26,318 bases of DNA from Anaerolineales bacterium UBA3940 (GCA_002385675.1 DGDY01000191.1:1-26318); one strand, 5' to 3'; shown: positions 6,790 to 14,745, numbered from the stretch's first letter. The notes: generated from the letters alone by a model not told the origin. Numbers and translations: made by a program.

Positions 6790-8367
6790 ATGCCCCATGA
6801 CTACCGCAAGCTGATCGCCCTGCTGGGGCTGGCAGTGCTGCTCGTTGCGTGCTCGCCCCCGGACCCCGGCGAGATCATCCCCACGCGCACGCCGCTCCCG
6901 CCCCCAACCGATACGCCCATCCCGCCGACGGCCACGCCGACGACGACGCCCGTGCCCACGCTCACGCCGACTCCCGGCCCGCGACCATCACCCACGCCCG
7001 AGGTGTCGCTCTCGACGCGCGGGCCGTGGCTCGTCTTCAGCGCGATGCCGGACCCGGCGCGTTCAGGGCGCTTCGGGCTGTTCGCCGCCAACGCGGATGG
7101 CACCGGGCTGACGCATCTCTCCGACGACGTGGTGCAGGCGTTCGCCGGGCAGGATGCCGCCTCGCCGGTTGCCGCACGGGTGGCCTACACCGCGCTCACC
7201 GACGACGGCGGGCTGGTGCTGAGGCAGGTGCGTCTGCCCAACGGCCCGGCGATCACGGCGGCGTCGCTCGTGCCTCCCGGCTATGAGCCGCCCGCCAGCC
7301 GCGCGGAGGACGAAACCCGCTGGCAGGCGTACGAGGTGTCCCGCAGCCAGCCGCCCCGCTGGGCGCCGGACGGCGACCATATCGCCTATGTCGGATTTGC
7401 CGAGGGGCCTGACGCCGACGTCTATCTCTACAACCTGTTTACCGGCGTATCCGTCCGGCTGAGCGACGAGCCGGGGCACGCCATCGAGCCGCAGTGGGCG
7501 CCGGATGGTCGCTTCATCGTCTATGGTGTCCGGCACGACCCGAACGCGGGGAGCACCGTCCTGGTGGACGAGGTGTGGGTTGCCTGGACGAACGGCACCG
7601 GCGACAAGCCGCTCTACACGCCGAGCGGGGCAGGGGAGCGGCTGTTCGGCTGGCTGGAGTATGACACGGTGCTGGTTGCAAGCTCGGCGCAGGGCTGCGC
7701 GTACGAGCGGCTGCGCGCCGTCGAAGTGGAGAGCGGCGCGGAGTTCATGCTGTGGCCGGGGCACTTCCGTCAGGCGGCCTTCGACCCGGCGACGGGTGCG
7801 GTGCTGCTGGAAGCGGGCGCGTTCTCCGCTGATTGCGCGGGCGGGGAGGGCGCACCGCGGGAAGGGCTGTACTTCATCCCGCCCGGCGGTGAGCCGCGGG
7901 CTGTGCCCGGCGAGGGGGAAGTGCCCCTGCCAGAAGACCCGGTACAGACTCTGCGCTGGGCGGAGACACAGCGGGCGTTTGTTGTGACGTTTGGCCCCTT
8001 CGGCGGGCTGCCCAGCGCCGTGCTGACGGTCACGCCGTCCGGCGAGGTCGCCGAGCCGCAGCGCCCGCCGGGTGTGCGCTCCGTCGTCGCGCCGGATGGC
8101 GAGTGGATGGCGTGGTACGGCGACGGCTCGACCGGGCAGACCGGGCTGTGGGTCGGGCCGAGGGGGGACCTGCCGCAGCCGGTCTTCAGCGAGGCGGTGC
8201 AGATGGTCACCTGGGCGCCCGACAGCCGCACGTTGTTCTTCTTCCGCCCGCCCGGCAGCCAGGGGCCGGACATCTACGTGGCGCACAGCCCTGGCTTCAG
8301 GCCCGTCCCGCTGGCCGACGACCTGCTCATTGTGCGGGAGCCTGCGTGGGTGCGCCGCCCGCGTTAG
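6790..8367 (+). CDS. Lipoprotein with TolB-like beta-propeller
   Basis: This 525-residue exported protein has a lipoprotein signal (lipobox LVAC at about residues 18-21). A long Pro/Thr stalk follows (residues ~30-75, many TPTP repeats), then a propeller with at least four WD40/PD40-like blades. Blade signatures include RWAPDGDHIAYVGF, QWAPDGRFIVYGVR, VAPDGEWMAWYGDG and TWAPDSRTLFFFRP. The stalk would hold the propeller away from the membrane. Its ATG is 14 bases after the hydrolase stop, with a modest AGAGAG site. No enzymatic residues are evident. Proteins of this build are usually binding or scaffold modules of the cell surface. Cysteines in the centre (SSAQGCAYE, SADCAGG) could form a disulfide. 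Confidence 0.8.
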   Translation: MPHDYRKLIALLGLAVLLVACSPPDPGEIIPTRTPLPPPTDTPIPPTATPTTTPVPTLTPTPGPRPSPTPEVSLSTRGPWLVFSAMPDPARSGRFGLFAANADGTGLTHLSDDVVQAFAGQDAASPVAARVAYTALTDDGGLVLRQVRLPNGPAITAASLVPPGYEPPASRAEDETRWQAYEVSRSQPPRWAPDGDHIAYVGFAEGPDADVYLYNLFTGVSVRLSDEPGHAIEPQWAPDGRFIVYGVRHDPNAGSTVLVDEVWVAWTNGTGDKPLYTPSGAGERLFGWLEYDTVLVASSAQGCAYERLRAVEVESGAEFMLWPGHFRQAAFDPATGAVLLEAGAFSADCAGGEGAPREGLYFIPPGGEPRAVPGEGEVPLPEDPVQTLRWAETQRAFVVTFGPFGGLPSAVLTVTPSGEVAEPQRPPGVRSVVAPDGEWMAWYGDGSTGQTGLWVGPRGDLPQPVFSEAVQMVTWAPDSRTLFFFRPPGSQGPDIYVAHSPGFRPVPLADDLLIVREPAWVRRPR

Positions 8368-8442
8368 CCTGTTGCATCGACAAGGCCGATCCAGTCTGGT
8401 AGGCTCATAAGAGTGATAAACCAGTAGTGGAAAGGCTGAAAA

Positions 8443-8871
8443 ATGACACAGGCAAAGATAGGGGATACCGTTCGTGTCCATTACACGGGCCGTTTTGAGG
8501 ACGGAACCGTGTTTGACACCTCGCAGGGCCGTGAACCGATCGAGTTCACGCTGGGCGAGCACGAGGTGATCCCCGGATTTGAGAACGCCGTAGCGGGGAT
8601 GCAGGCCGGCGAGACAAAGACGACGCAGATCCCGCCCGAGGACGCTTACGGCGAGCGCCGCGAAGACCTGCTCATCGACGTGCCGCGCGCCGAGGTGCCA
8701 GCGGATATCGACCCCCAGGTCGGGCAGACGCTCCAGGTGCAGGGCGCGGGCGGGCAGGTCTTTCCGGTAGTGGTGGCGAGCGTAGGCGAAGACACGATCA
8801 CGCTCGACGCGAACCACCCGCTTGCCGGGCGCTCGCTGATATTTGACATTCACCTGATCGATATTGTCTAA
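8443..8871 (+). CDS. FKBP-type peptidyl-prolyl isomerase, SlyD-like
   Basis: This 142-residue cytoplasmic folding catalyst interconverts cis and trans Xaa-Pro bonds and in SlyD relatives also chaperones. The N-terminal FKBP strand VRVHYTGRFEDGTVFDTS and EFTLGEHEVIPGFENAVAGMQAGE are diagnostic. An insert-in-flap domain lies at about residues 70-125, and the chain returns to the FKBP fold at NHPLAGRSLIFDIHLIDI. The His/Cys-rich metal-binding tail of Escherichia coli SlyD is absent; the chain ends right after the last strand. GGAAAGG stands before the ATG. A hairpin terminator follows. Confidence 0.92.
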   Translation: MTQAKIGDTVRVHYTGRFEDGTVFDTSQGREPIEFTLGEHEVIPGFENAVAGMQAGETKTTQIPPEDAYGERREDLLIDVPRAEVPADIDPQVGQTLQVQGAGGQVFPVVVASVGEDTITLDANHPLAGRSLIFDIHLIDIV

Positions 8872-8901
8872 GCAACCCCCCGCGCCAGCGGGCTAGCAAA
8901 G

Positions 8902-8931
8902 CGCGCCATTCCCCCGTGGGTGGCGCGTTTT
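8902..8931 (+). terminator. Factor-independent terminator after the isomerase gene
   Basis: Arms CGCGCCA (8902-8908) and TGGCGCG (8921-8927) close a 12-base loop and are followed by TTTT (8928-8931). The isomerase gene ends 30 bases before. Confidence 0.7.
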
Positions 8932-8932
8932 G

Positions 8933-8941
8933 TGATACAAT
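8933..8941 (+). promoter_or_regulatory. Extended -10 promoter candidate for the MOSC gene
   Basis: TG at 8933-8934, one base, then TACAAT at 8936-8941 fits an extended -10 element. The start codon is 32 bases downstream. No good -35 hexamer is present; the position lies in the preceding terminator. Confidence 0.4.
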
Positions 8942-8973
8942 GACGCGGAACACGCTGGTGGGAGGAGACGAAG

Positions 8974-9408
8974 ATGGGAACTGTGACGGCGATTCATATT
9001 GGAAAGCGCAGCGGCCTGCCGATGACTCCGGTTGAGGAGGCGGAGATCATCACCGACTACGGGCTGGAGGGCGACCGTAACGCGCGCGCAGGCAGCAAGC
9101 GGCAGGTGTTAATGATGCCCGCCGAGGTGCTCGACAGGCTCGGACTGGAGCCGGGTACGGTGAAAGAAAACATCACCACACGAGGGCTGGACGTCATGGG
9201 GCTGCCGCGCGGCGCGCGGGTGCGCGTCGGCGAGGCGCTGCTTGAGGTCACGCTCGCCTGTACTCCGTGCGGGCTCATGAACGACATCCGCCCCGGCCTG
9301 CAGGAGGAACTGCGCGGCCAGCGCGGTATGCTCTTCCGCGTGCTAGAGGGTGGGCGCGTCCGCGTCGGTGACCCGGTCGAGGTGGTCGAGGTCGGCGAGG
9401 AGGTCTAA
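8974..9408 (+). CDS. MOSC domain protein
   Basis: This 144-residue protein consists of a single MOSC domain, the fold named after the C-terminus of molybdenum cofactor sulfurase. Members bind molybdopterin-type cofactor or carry reactive sulfur on a conserved Cys. Blocks seen are the N-terminal strand VTAIHIGKRSG, the GLEGDRNARAG loop, LGLEPGTVKENITTRGLDVMGLPRGARVRVGEA, and the Cys segment TLACTPCGLMNDI followed by LRGQRGMLFRVLEGGRVRVGD. The family Cys is one of the two in ACTPC. A GGAGGAGA site stands before the ATG. It is monocistronic, bounded by a terminator on each side. Small MOSC proteins of this length are often annotated only by domain; a cofactor-handling role is inference. Confidence 0.88.
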   Translation: MGTVTAIHIGKRSGLPMTPVEEAEIITDYGLEGDRNARAGSKRQVLMMPAEVLDRLGLEPGTVKENITTRGLDVMGLPRGARVRVGEALLEVTLACTPCGLMNDIRPGLQEELRGQRGMLFRVLEGGRVRVGDPVEVVEVGEEV

Positions 9409-9418
9409 ATAAAGGATC

Positions 9419-9444
9419 AGCCCGCGCTGTCCTGCACGCGGGCT
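9419..9444. terminator. Hairpin terminator between convergent genes
   Basis: Arms AGCCCGCG (9419-9426) and CGCGGGCT (9437-9444) form an 8-bp stem, with GTTATT on the right. It lies between the convergent MOSC and receiver genes and could serve both. Confidence 0.6.
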
Positions 9445-9465
9445 GTTATTGGCGGTTCCCTCTGG

Positions 9466-9840
9466 CTACTGCGGCTCGCCGAGCAGTTGGCGGATCGCAG
9501 GCAGCAGGTCTGAGTCCATGCGGCTCTTGGCGACGAAGGCGTTGGCCCCTGCGTCGAATGCCGCCTGACGATGGCGCTCGCTATCGAACAGCGTCAGCAC
9601 GATGACAGGGATTTCCGGCCAGCGGCTTTTTACCTGGCGCGTCAGCTCCAGGCCGCCCATATCCGGCATCCACAGGTCAACGATCACCAGGTCGGGCGGG
9701 TTGTCAGCCGCCCATTCGAGGGCTTCATGCCCCGAGCTTGTCGCCCTGGCTATGTTGATGCCGTCATACTCGCTCAGGAATTCCTGGAGTACAGCGAGGA
9801 ATTTTTGATTGTCATCGACAATCAGCAGTTGTTGCATCAT
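9466..9840 (-). CDS. Single-domain response regulator (CheY-like receiver)
   Basis: This 124-residue protein is a complete phosphoacceptor receiver with no output domain. The acidic pair is at VDDN, the phosphorylated residue D55 in LVIVDLWMPD, the switch T83 in VLTLF and the conserved K105 in VAKSRM. Such proteins pass phosphate onward or act by protein contact. The start is uncertain: ATG at 9840 or 9837 gives a normal length but has no clear ribosome binding site, and a TTG at 9870 is also possible. The gene is 197 bases downstream of the NarL-type regulator on the same strand and belongs to the signalling cluster 9466-13576. Its kinase partner is probably one of the two nearby kinases, by context only. 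Confidence 0.85.
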   Translation of the reverse strand: MMQQLLIVDDNQKFLAVLQEFLSEYDGINIARATSSGHEALEWAADNPPDLVIVDLWMPDMGGLELTRQVKSRWPEIPVIVLTLFDSERHRQAAFDAGANAFVAKSRMDSDLLPAIRQLLGEPQ

Positions 9841-9934
9841 GGTGTCATGTATTGTCGTGGCGAATGTCAAGTCGGAGCACCCTCGCTACCAAAATCACGC
9901 TAATAAGTTAGCATGACCGATAGCCGGGGGATAT

Positions 9935-9979
9935 GGGGTAAACCCCTAAGTATAGATGGGAGGCCAAAACCGGGCCTCC
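9935..9979. other. Two hairpins between receiver and NarL-type genes
   Basis: GGGG/CCCC around TAAA (9935-9946) and GGAGGCC (9959-9965) / GGCCTCC (9973-9979). The second could end the NarL-type transcript, but no T-run follows on the minus strand, so the role is uncertain. Confidence 0.35.
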
Positions 9980-10037
9980 GATGGGTGCTCACGGCCTGAT
10001 CCGCCTGTTATTTGGGCCGGTTGTGCGCATGGGCCGG

Positions 10038-10694
10038 TCACTTGCCGTCGGCGCTGATGACGTTGTTCTCGATGGCGAAGCGGACGAGCCCGGCGACATC
10101 GCGGATGTTCAGCTTGTCCATCAGGTTGTAGCGGTGCTTCTCCACCGTCTTGACGCTGATCGTCAGCAGCATGGCGATCTGCCGGTTGGTGTTGCCCTCG
10201 GCGACAAGTTGGAGCACCTCGCGCTCGCGCGGGGTCAGCAGGTCAAGCGGGGATGTTGTCCCCTCGCCGCGCCGCACATGCTCCTCGATCTCGGCCCTCG
10301 GTAGCTGCTCCGAGATGAACGTCTCCCCCCGGAACACGGCGTAAATCGCCTCGATCAGCTCATCCGCGATGGAATCCTTGAGCAGATAGCCGCGCGCCCC
10401 GGCGAGCAGCGCCTTGACCACATAATCGCGCTGGCTGTGCTGCGAGAGGATGATCACATAGGGTGGGCGGCTGAGGCTCTGCATGCGCTCAGTTGCTTCC
10501 AGCCCGTTGAGATGCGGCATGCTGATATCCATGACGACGATATCTGGCTTGTGGGTGCGCGCCAGCTCAATCGCCTCGTTGCCGTTCCGTGCCTGCCCGA
10601 CGACCTCTATCCCTTCGTGCTCGTCAAGCAGTGCGCGGAGAGCTTCACGTACGAGATGATGGTCTTCGGCTAGTAGGACGGTAATTGTTCTCAT
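10038..10694 (-). CDS. NarL/FixJ-type response regulator
   Basis: This 218-residue DNA-binding regulator has an N-terminal receiver (acidic D11, phosphoacceptor D56 in VVMDISMPHLNG, K106 in YLLKDS) and a C-terminal LuxR-type helix-turn-helix. The latter spans about residues 153-200, with LTPREREVLQLVAEGNTNRQIA and SVKTVEKHRYNLMDKLNIRD. All key receiver residues are present. Its ATG overlaps the TGA of the upstream kinase gene by four bases (ATGA), so the two are translationally coupled and form a cognate two-component pair. GAGG stands upstream inside the kinase gene. Target genes cannot be read from the window. Confidence 0.93.
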   Translation of the reverse strand: MRTITVLLAEDHHLVREALRALLDEHEGIEVVGQARNGNEAIELARTHKPDIVVMDISMPHLNGLEATERMQSLSRPPYVIILSQHSQRDYVVKALLAGARGYLLKDSIADELIEAIYAVFRGETFISEQLPRAEIEEHVRRGEGTTSPLDLLTPREREVLQLVAEGNTNRQIAMLLTISVKTVEKHRYNLMDKLNIRDVAGLVRFAIENNVISADGK

Positions 10695-12190
10695 ACCTGA
10701 ACCTCGTGCAAGGGGAGACGCACGGTGACGCGCGTCCCGCAGCCCGGTTCCGAATAAATTTCAATCTCGCCGCCCACGCTATCCACCCGCTCGCGCATGC
10801 TGAGCAGGCCAAGCCCGTGGTTCGGCTTATCTGTGTGTTGGAGGGCCTCCATATCGAAGCCCTGGCCGTCGTCCTCAATGAGCAGGCACAGCGCATCCTC
10901 GGTCAGTTCTGCGCGGACGGTCGCCTGGTTGGCTGCCGCATGGCGGGCGGCGTTGGTCAGCGCCTCCTGCACGACGCGGTAGGCCGTTAGCTCGACCTCC
11001 GGCGCGAGGCGCAGCGGCTCCCCGTCGTACTCGAACTTTACGGGCAGGTCGGTGCGCTGTGAGAAGCTGTCGCACAGCGATTCGATCGCCGGCTCCCAGC
11101 CCATCTCGTCAAGCAGCGGCGGGCGCAGCTCGTGAGAGAGCGTCCGCACGTTCTGCAGCGTCTCCTTGATCAGATCGTCCAGCAGCTTGAGCTTGTCCGC
11201 CGCGTCGGTCGCGTCGCCGGGCAGGGCGTTCTGGAGCATGCGCATCCGCATCTTGGCGATGGAGAGCGCCTGCCCGACCTCGTCGTGAAGCTCGCGGGCG
11301 ATGCGCCGGCGCTCCTCCTCCTGCGCGTTGGTGAGGCGGCTCGTCAGCTCGCGCAGGCGCTCGCGTGCGCGGACGTGCTGGCTGATATCCCGCGCGATAC
11401 CCTCGATGGCGATCAGGTTGCCGTAGCGGTCGAAGATGGGCGTCATGCGCATCTCGACGTGTACGATGTGCCCGTCTTTGTGCTGCCAGCGAATAACGCA
11501 GTAGCGGCGCGGCCCGTTGGGGTCGGCCAGGTCGGAGAATACGCTCTCGTAGATTGGGATGTCGTCGAGGTGGATGCTACGGTAGGCCAGTCCGGGGTCG
11601 GCGTAGTGCTCCTCCGGCGTGTAGCCGATAACGTCGACCGATGCCGGGCTCACATAGTCAAAGCCATGTGCGTAGGACCAGCGGAAGATCAGGTCGGGCG
11701 CGTTCTCGGCAATGCGGCGGAAGCGCTCCTCGCTCTGACGCAGCGCCCGCTCCGAGCGAAGCTCTGCCCGGACCGTGCCGGGCAGCAGTGGGAGGTAGCG
11801 CGGCTCACAGGGGACGATCGGCACGTCGTAGTTAACTGCGATCTCCGCCGCCTGCTCGATCTCATCGTCGGTCGCCAGCAGGATGAGCGGCGTGTCGGGC
11901 TGGGCCTGCCGGATGCGGTCCACCAGCTCGGGCCCTGACAGCCCGTTGATGGTCAGGTGCGACAGAATGAGGTCGTAGTAGCGCTCGGAAGCCGCCGGGC
12001 TCCGGTTTGCCCCGTCTGTACCGCCACTCTGCGAGCCGGGCAGCGCCCGCCCCAGCTTGTTGGCGTTCGTAATTTCAGTGATCTCGCATCCGGCCAGCAA
12101 TGGGTCGGCCCGGAGGGCAGCCCGTATCCGTTTTCCATCCTGACGGGTGCGGGTGAGCAGCAGGAAATGCCGCGGTTGATTCATGTTCAT
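10691..12190 (-). CDS. PAS/HisKA_3 sensor histidine kinase with degenerate N-terminal receiver
   Basis: This 499-residue kinase appears soluble; no membrane helix is visible. Order: receiver-like fold (about 5-145); PAS/PAC sensor (about 150-275, ERFRRIAENAPDLIFRWSY to GIARDIS); a short coiled coil; HisKA_3 dimerisation with H302 in RRRIARELHDEVGQALS; then HATPase with N-box EALTNAARHA (409-418), DDGQGF (440-445) and GLGLLSMRER (459-468). In the receiver-like part the phosphoacceptor Asp is replaced by Ser77 (LILSHLTINGLSG) and the acidic pocket is missing, so it cannot take phosphate and may sense or bind something else. It is coupled to the NarL-type regulator. The start at 12190 lacks a clear ribosome binding site; 12184 is an alternative. 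Confidence 0.9.
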   Translation of the reverse strand: MNMNQPRHFLLLTRTRQDGKRIRAALRADPLLAGCEITEITNANKLGRALPGSQSGGTDGANRSPAASERYYDLILSHLTINGLSGPELVDRIRQAQPDTPLILLATDDEIEQAAEIAVNYDVPIVPCEPRYLPLLPGTVRAELRSERALRQSEERFRRIAENAPDLIFRWSYAHGFDYVSPASVDVIGYTPEEHYADPGLAYRSIHLDDIPIYESVFSDLADPNGPRRYCVIRWQHKDGHIVHVEMRMTPIFDRYGNLIAIEGIARDISQHVRARERLRELTSRLTNAQEEERRRIARELHDEVGQALSIAKMRMRMLQNALPGDATDAADKLKLLDDLIKETLQNVRTLSHELRPPLLDEMGWEPAIESLCDSFSQRTDLPVKFEYDGEPLRLAPEVELTAYRVVQEALTNAARHAAANQATVRAELTEDALCLLIEDDGQGFDMEALQHTDKPNHGLGLLSMRERVDSVGGEIEIYSEPGCGTRVTVRLPLHEVQV

Positions 12191-12230
12191 GAATCGGTGT
12201 CGTCTGCTTAAGGGCGTAGGTTTGAAGCCT

Positions 12231-12260
12231 ATTATAGGACGCCTCTTAACGCTGTTGCAA
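12231..12260 (-). promoter_or_regulatory. Sigma70-type promoter of the kinase/NarL operon
   Basis: On the minus strand TTGCAA (12260-12255), an 18-base spacer and a perfect TATAAT (12236-12231) lie about 40 bases before the kinase start. The -35 hexamer is palindromic and is shared with the divergent promoter at 12255-12283. Confidence 0.55.
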
Positions 12261-12283
12261 GATTTTAAGGTTGGTGCTATCTA
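12255..12283 (+). promoter_or_regulatory. Divergent sigma70-type promoter of the receiver-kinase gene
   Basis: TTGCAA (12255-12260), a 17-base spacer and TATCTA (12278-12283). It uses the same palindromic hexamer as the minus-strand promoter, so only one polymerase could occupy the pair at a time. Confidence 0.5.
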
Positions 12284-12358
12284 TATACCCTGGCTATCAA
12301 ATTTTTAGATCAAGGGCTCGACCTGCGCCATGCACATGGAGACTGGTTACAACCCGAC

Positions 12359-13576
12359 ATGATACGCACCTCCCAACTTGACAGCCCATCTCTCGATGAT
12401 GCGACTGAGCAGAGCACGATCCTGTTAGTAGACGATGACCCGGCAATTCTGGAGGGGGTCGCTGACCTGCTAGGGTTGTACGGGTATCAGGTGATCACCG
12501 CGCCTGATGGTTTCTCCGCACTGGAGCGCATGCAGAGCATCCGGCCCGACCTCGTTATCTCCGACATCATGATGCCGGGGATGGACGGCTACCAGTTCTT
12601 TGAAGCCGTCCGCGAGAACCCCGCCTGGACGCCCATCCCGTTCATCTTCCTGACTGCACGCGGGCAGCGGTCCGACATCCGGCGCGGGCAAAGCCTCGGC
12701 GCGGATGCCTACCTCACCAAGCCCTTTGAGCCGGAAGACCTGCTGATCGCTGTGCAGGCGCGGCTGAAGCGCGCGCATGACCTTCAGCTTGCGGCCCACG
12801 CCGATGTCGAGCAAATGAAGCAGCAGCTCATCACCATCTTCAGCCACGAGCTGCGCACCCCGCTCGCGTACATCTACGGCTATGTCAACCTGCTGCGAGA
12901 TCAGCGCGACGACCTCGACGAACCGGCCATTGCCGAGATGATCGAGGGCGCCCATCGCGGCACGCAGCGCCTCGTCAGCCTCGTTGAAGACCTGATGCTG
13001 ATGGTGCAGATTGAGAGCGGCGTGCTGGAGATGGAGATCTCGCTGGAGAAAGGGCGGATGCCGATTCAGTCGCTCGTCCGCACGGCGGTGGAGAAGTGCC
13101 AGTGGCTTGCCAAAGAGCGCGACGTGCAGCTTGAGGTTGAGATCGACCCCGGCATTGGGCCCTGCCAGTACTCGCTCTACATTGAGAATGCTCTGGTGCG
13201 TCTTATCGACAACGCAATCAAGTTCAGCCGCCGCGCCACGGGCTGCGTGTGGGTCCGCGCTTACCGCCTCGGCGACGAGGTCCGGATCGAGGTTGAAGAT
13301 AACGGCATCGGCATTGCCCCCGATAAGCAGCAGGTCATCTTCGAGCGCTTTTACCAGCTTGACCGTGATGTGATGGAGCAGCAGGGCGTCGGGCTGGGGC
13401 TGTCGCTGGCGCGGCAGTTAGTGCGCCTGCACGGCGGCGATATTACCGTGAGCAGCCGCGTTGGGGAGGGCAGCATCTTCACGATCTCGCTGCCGGCAGA
13501 GAAGCCCGACGCAGCGGATAACGGGCAGTGCACGCTGCGACCTCAGAGGTCAACCGAGCGCAGCGAGATCAGATGA
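12359..13576 (+). CDS. Receiver-HisKA hybrid histidine kinase
   Basis: This 405-residue soluble signalling protein begins with a complete receiver (residues ~18-140: LLVDDDP, phosphoacceptor D69 in VISDIMMPG, T99, K121 in LTKPF). It continues with HisKA (H163 in IFSHELRTPLAY) and HATPase (RLIDNAIKFS, then DNGIGIAP, then GVGLGLSLARQLV). Receiver-first kinases usually have their activity set by phosphorylation of the receiver. The tail after about residue 380 (PAEKPDAADNGQ onward) is disordered. The gene is divergent from the PAS kinase and shares its promoter region. The ribosome binding site is weak. A terminator follows directly. It could take phosphate from the PAS kinase or feed the lone receiver; that is inference. 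Confidence 0.9.
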   Translation: MIRTSQLDSPSLDDATEQSTILLVDDDPAILEGVADLLGLYGYQVITAPDGFSALERMQSIRPDLVISDIMMPGMDGYQFFEAVRENPAWTPIPFIFLTARGQRSDIRRGQSLGADAYLTKPFEPEDLLIAVQARLKRAHDLQLAAHADVEQMKQQLITIFSHELRTPLAYIYGYVNLLRDQRDDLDEPAIAEMIEGAHRGTQRLVSLVEDLMLMVQIESGVLEMEISLEKGRMPIQSLVRTAVEKCQWLAKERDVQLEVEIDPGIGPCQYSLYIENALVRLIDNAIKFSRRATGCVWVRAYRLGDEVRIEVEDNGIGIAPDKQQVIFERFYQLDRDVMEQQGVGLGLSLARQLVRLHGGDITVSSRVGEGSIFTISLPAEKPDAADNGQCTLRPQRSTERSEIR

Positions 13577-13597
13577 GGGTTCGATGAGATAAGCAGG

Positions 13598-13623
13598 GGC
13601 GCAGCGAGGGCTGCGCCTTTTTT
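13598..13623 (+). terminator. Strong factor-independent terminator
   Basis: Arms GGCGCAGC (13598-13605) and GCTGCGCC (13610-13617) with loop GAGG, followed by six T (13618-13623). It ends the receiver-kinase transcript. Confidence 0.85.
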
Positions 13624-13690
13624 GTGACAGAAAGCCCACCCCTGTCAGCCACCTGCGGCGGTCATTGGGATGGGGTAACCAGAAATCGCC

Positions 13691-14542
13691 TTAACCCCCA
13701 TCCCCGTCGAGTGTCCGCTCCATCTCCACGCGTGCGAAGGCGACGGTGTAACCCAGCGCGAAGAATGCGTCGAGGTGCGGCGCGCTGGCAGGCACATTCT
13801 CCGCGACCGCCTCGCACTCGGGGAAGTGCTCGTGCAGGCGGTAGAGCAGGCTGTAGGCCGGGGCGGGCGCGGTCGTGTCCGGCCCGACGATCACCCGATC
13901 CAGCCGCGTGCCCCGGCGCTGAAAGCACACCCAGCCCTGCCGCTTGGTGACGTCCTCCGTCACCGCCAGCCCCTGCACGCCGCCCGCGTTAACCAGCGAG
14001 CACACCTCGTTCGTCCAGGCGGGTGTCCACGGGCGGGATACCGTCCGCGCGAGCGCCACATCCGTGCCCAACCACTCACACATGCCATCGGGCGGCAGGG
14101 CCGGGGGCAGGGGCAGCCCTGCCGGGCGGCGCAGCACGAGCAGGCGTCGCCATGCGTGGAAGCCTGCCTTCGCAAACAGGCGCTGCCCCGCCTCGTTGTC
14201 GGCGATGACCTCAAGCTGCGCGCGCCGCGCGCCACAGGCTCGCGCTGTCGCCAGGCAGTGTTCCAGCATGGCGCGGGCGCACCCCAGCCGCCTCGCCGTC
14301 GGTATGACGCCCAGCCGGGTGATCCACACGCGGCTGCCTCGCAGCCCCACCATGCACACACCAATCAGCCGTTTGCCCTCTACCGCGACGACCGATGCGC
14401 TGAGATCAACGTCGTAGACCCTGACATATTCGCGCAGGTGCTCGACCGTCATCGGCATCGGGATGAGGTAGTCCGCCCGTGTGTCGTTGTAGACCTCGAC
14501 GAGCTGCTCCAGCGAAAACTCGCTTGCAGGGATCAGTTCCAT
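13691..14542 (-). CDS. GNAT-family acetyltransferase with extra C-terminal domain
   Basis: This 283-residue protein has a GNAT fold at residues ~1-140. The acetyl-CoA pyrophosphate loop is recognisable as IPTARRLGCARAML (residues 80-93, the RxxGxA pattern), followed by LEVIADNEAGQRLFAKAGF. The remaining ~140 residues look like a second, degenerate GNAT-like half (WTNEVCSLVNAGGVQGLAV to LDAFFALGYTVAFARVEM) without a CoA loop, so a tandem-GNAT origin is likely. AGAGAGG stands about seven bases before the ATG. The acceptor substrate is unknown. The gene is divergent from the PEP-binding operon. Confidence 0.85.
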   Translation of the reverse strand: MELIPASEFSLEQLVEVYNDTRADYLIPMPMTVEHLREYVRVYDVDLSASVVAVEGKRLIGVCMVGLRGSRVWITRLGVIPTARRLGCARAMLEHCLATARACGARRAQLEVIADNEAGQRLFAKAGFHAWRRLLVLRRPAGLPLPPALPPDGMCEWLGTDVALARTVSRPWTPAWTNEVCSLVNAGGVQGLAVTEDVTKRQGWVCFQRRGTRLDRVIVGPDTTAPAPAYSLLYRLHEHFPECEAVAENVPASAPHLDAFFALGYTVAFARVEMERTLDGDGG

Positions 14543-14685
14543 AACGCACCTCTCTGCTTCACCCCTCCATTGTAGTCGACAACGAGCGGGGCGATAGCCC
14601 GGCGGTTGGCCTCGCGTCGGAAATTCGTGGATGTCCCCATCGCTCCCCGCGCGGCCTGCGTCATGCTATCATCAGAGCAGACGTG

Positions 14686-14745
14686 TGGTAGAATCTGGCA
14701 TGGTACAAAGGTTCGGGCGTGAGGTTTCGTGCACGACATGTCGTG
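14686..14745 (+). promoter_or_regulatory. Extended -10 promoter and 14-bp palindrome upstream of the PEP-binding gene
   Basis: TG (14686-14687), one base, then TAGAAT (14689-14694) forms an extended -10. A perfect 14-bp palindrome, CACGACATGTCGTG, lies at 14732-14745, in the expected 5' leader and 22 bases before the start codon. It is a good candidate operator for a dimeric regulator, or a short leader hairpin covering the ribosome binding site region. Confidence 0.45.

Noticed and set aside
6790..8367. Tol-Pal system component
   Set aside because: Only the propeller repeats resemble TolB; no tolA, tolQ, tolR or pal gene is present, and the TPTP stalk is typical of surface lipoproteins.
7063..8853. 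Long minus-strand open frame (596 codons) opposite the propeller lipoprotein and FKBP genes
   Set aside because: It spans two real genes and a terminator-like gap on the other strand and shows no domain; it is a high-GC shadow.
9931..9950. NarL-type binding heptamer upstream of the lone receiver
   Set aside because: The TACCCC-like sequence is part of a simple G4/C4 hairpin and there is no second heptamer with proper spacing.
11132..11938. Plus-strand open frame opposite the PAS kinase
   Set aside because: It lies fully inside a gene with intact kinase motifs and has no recognisable domain.
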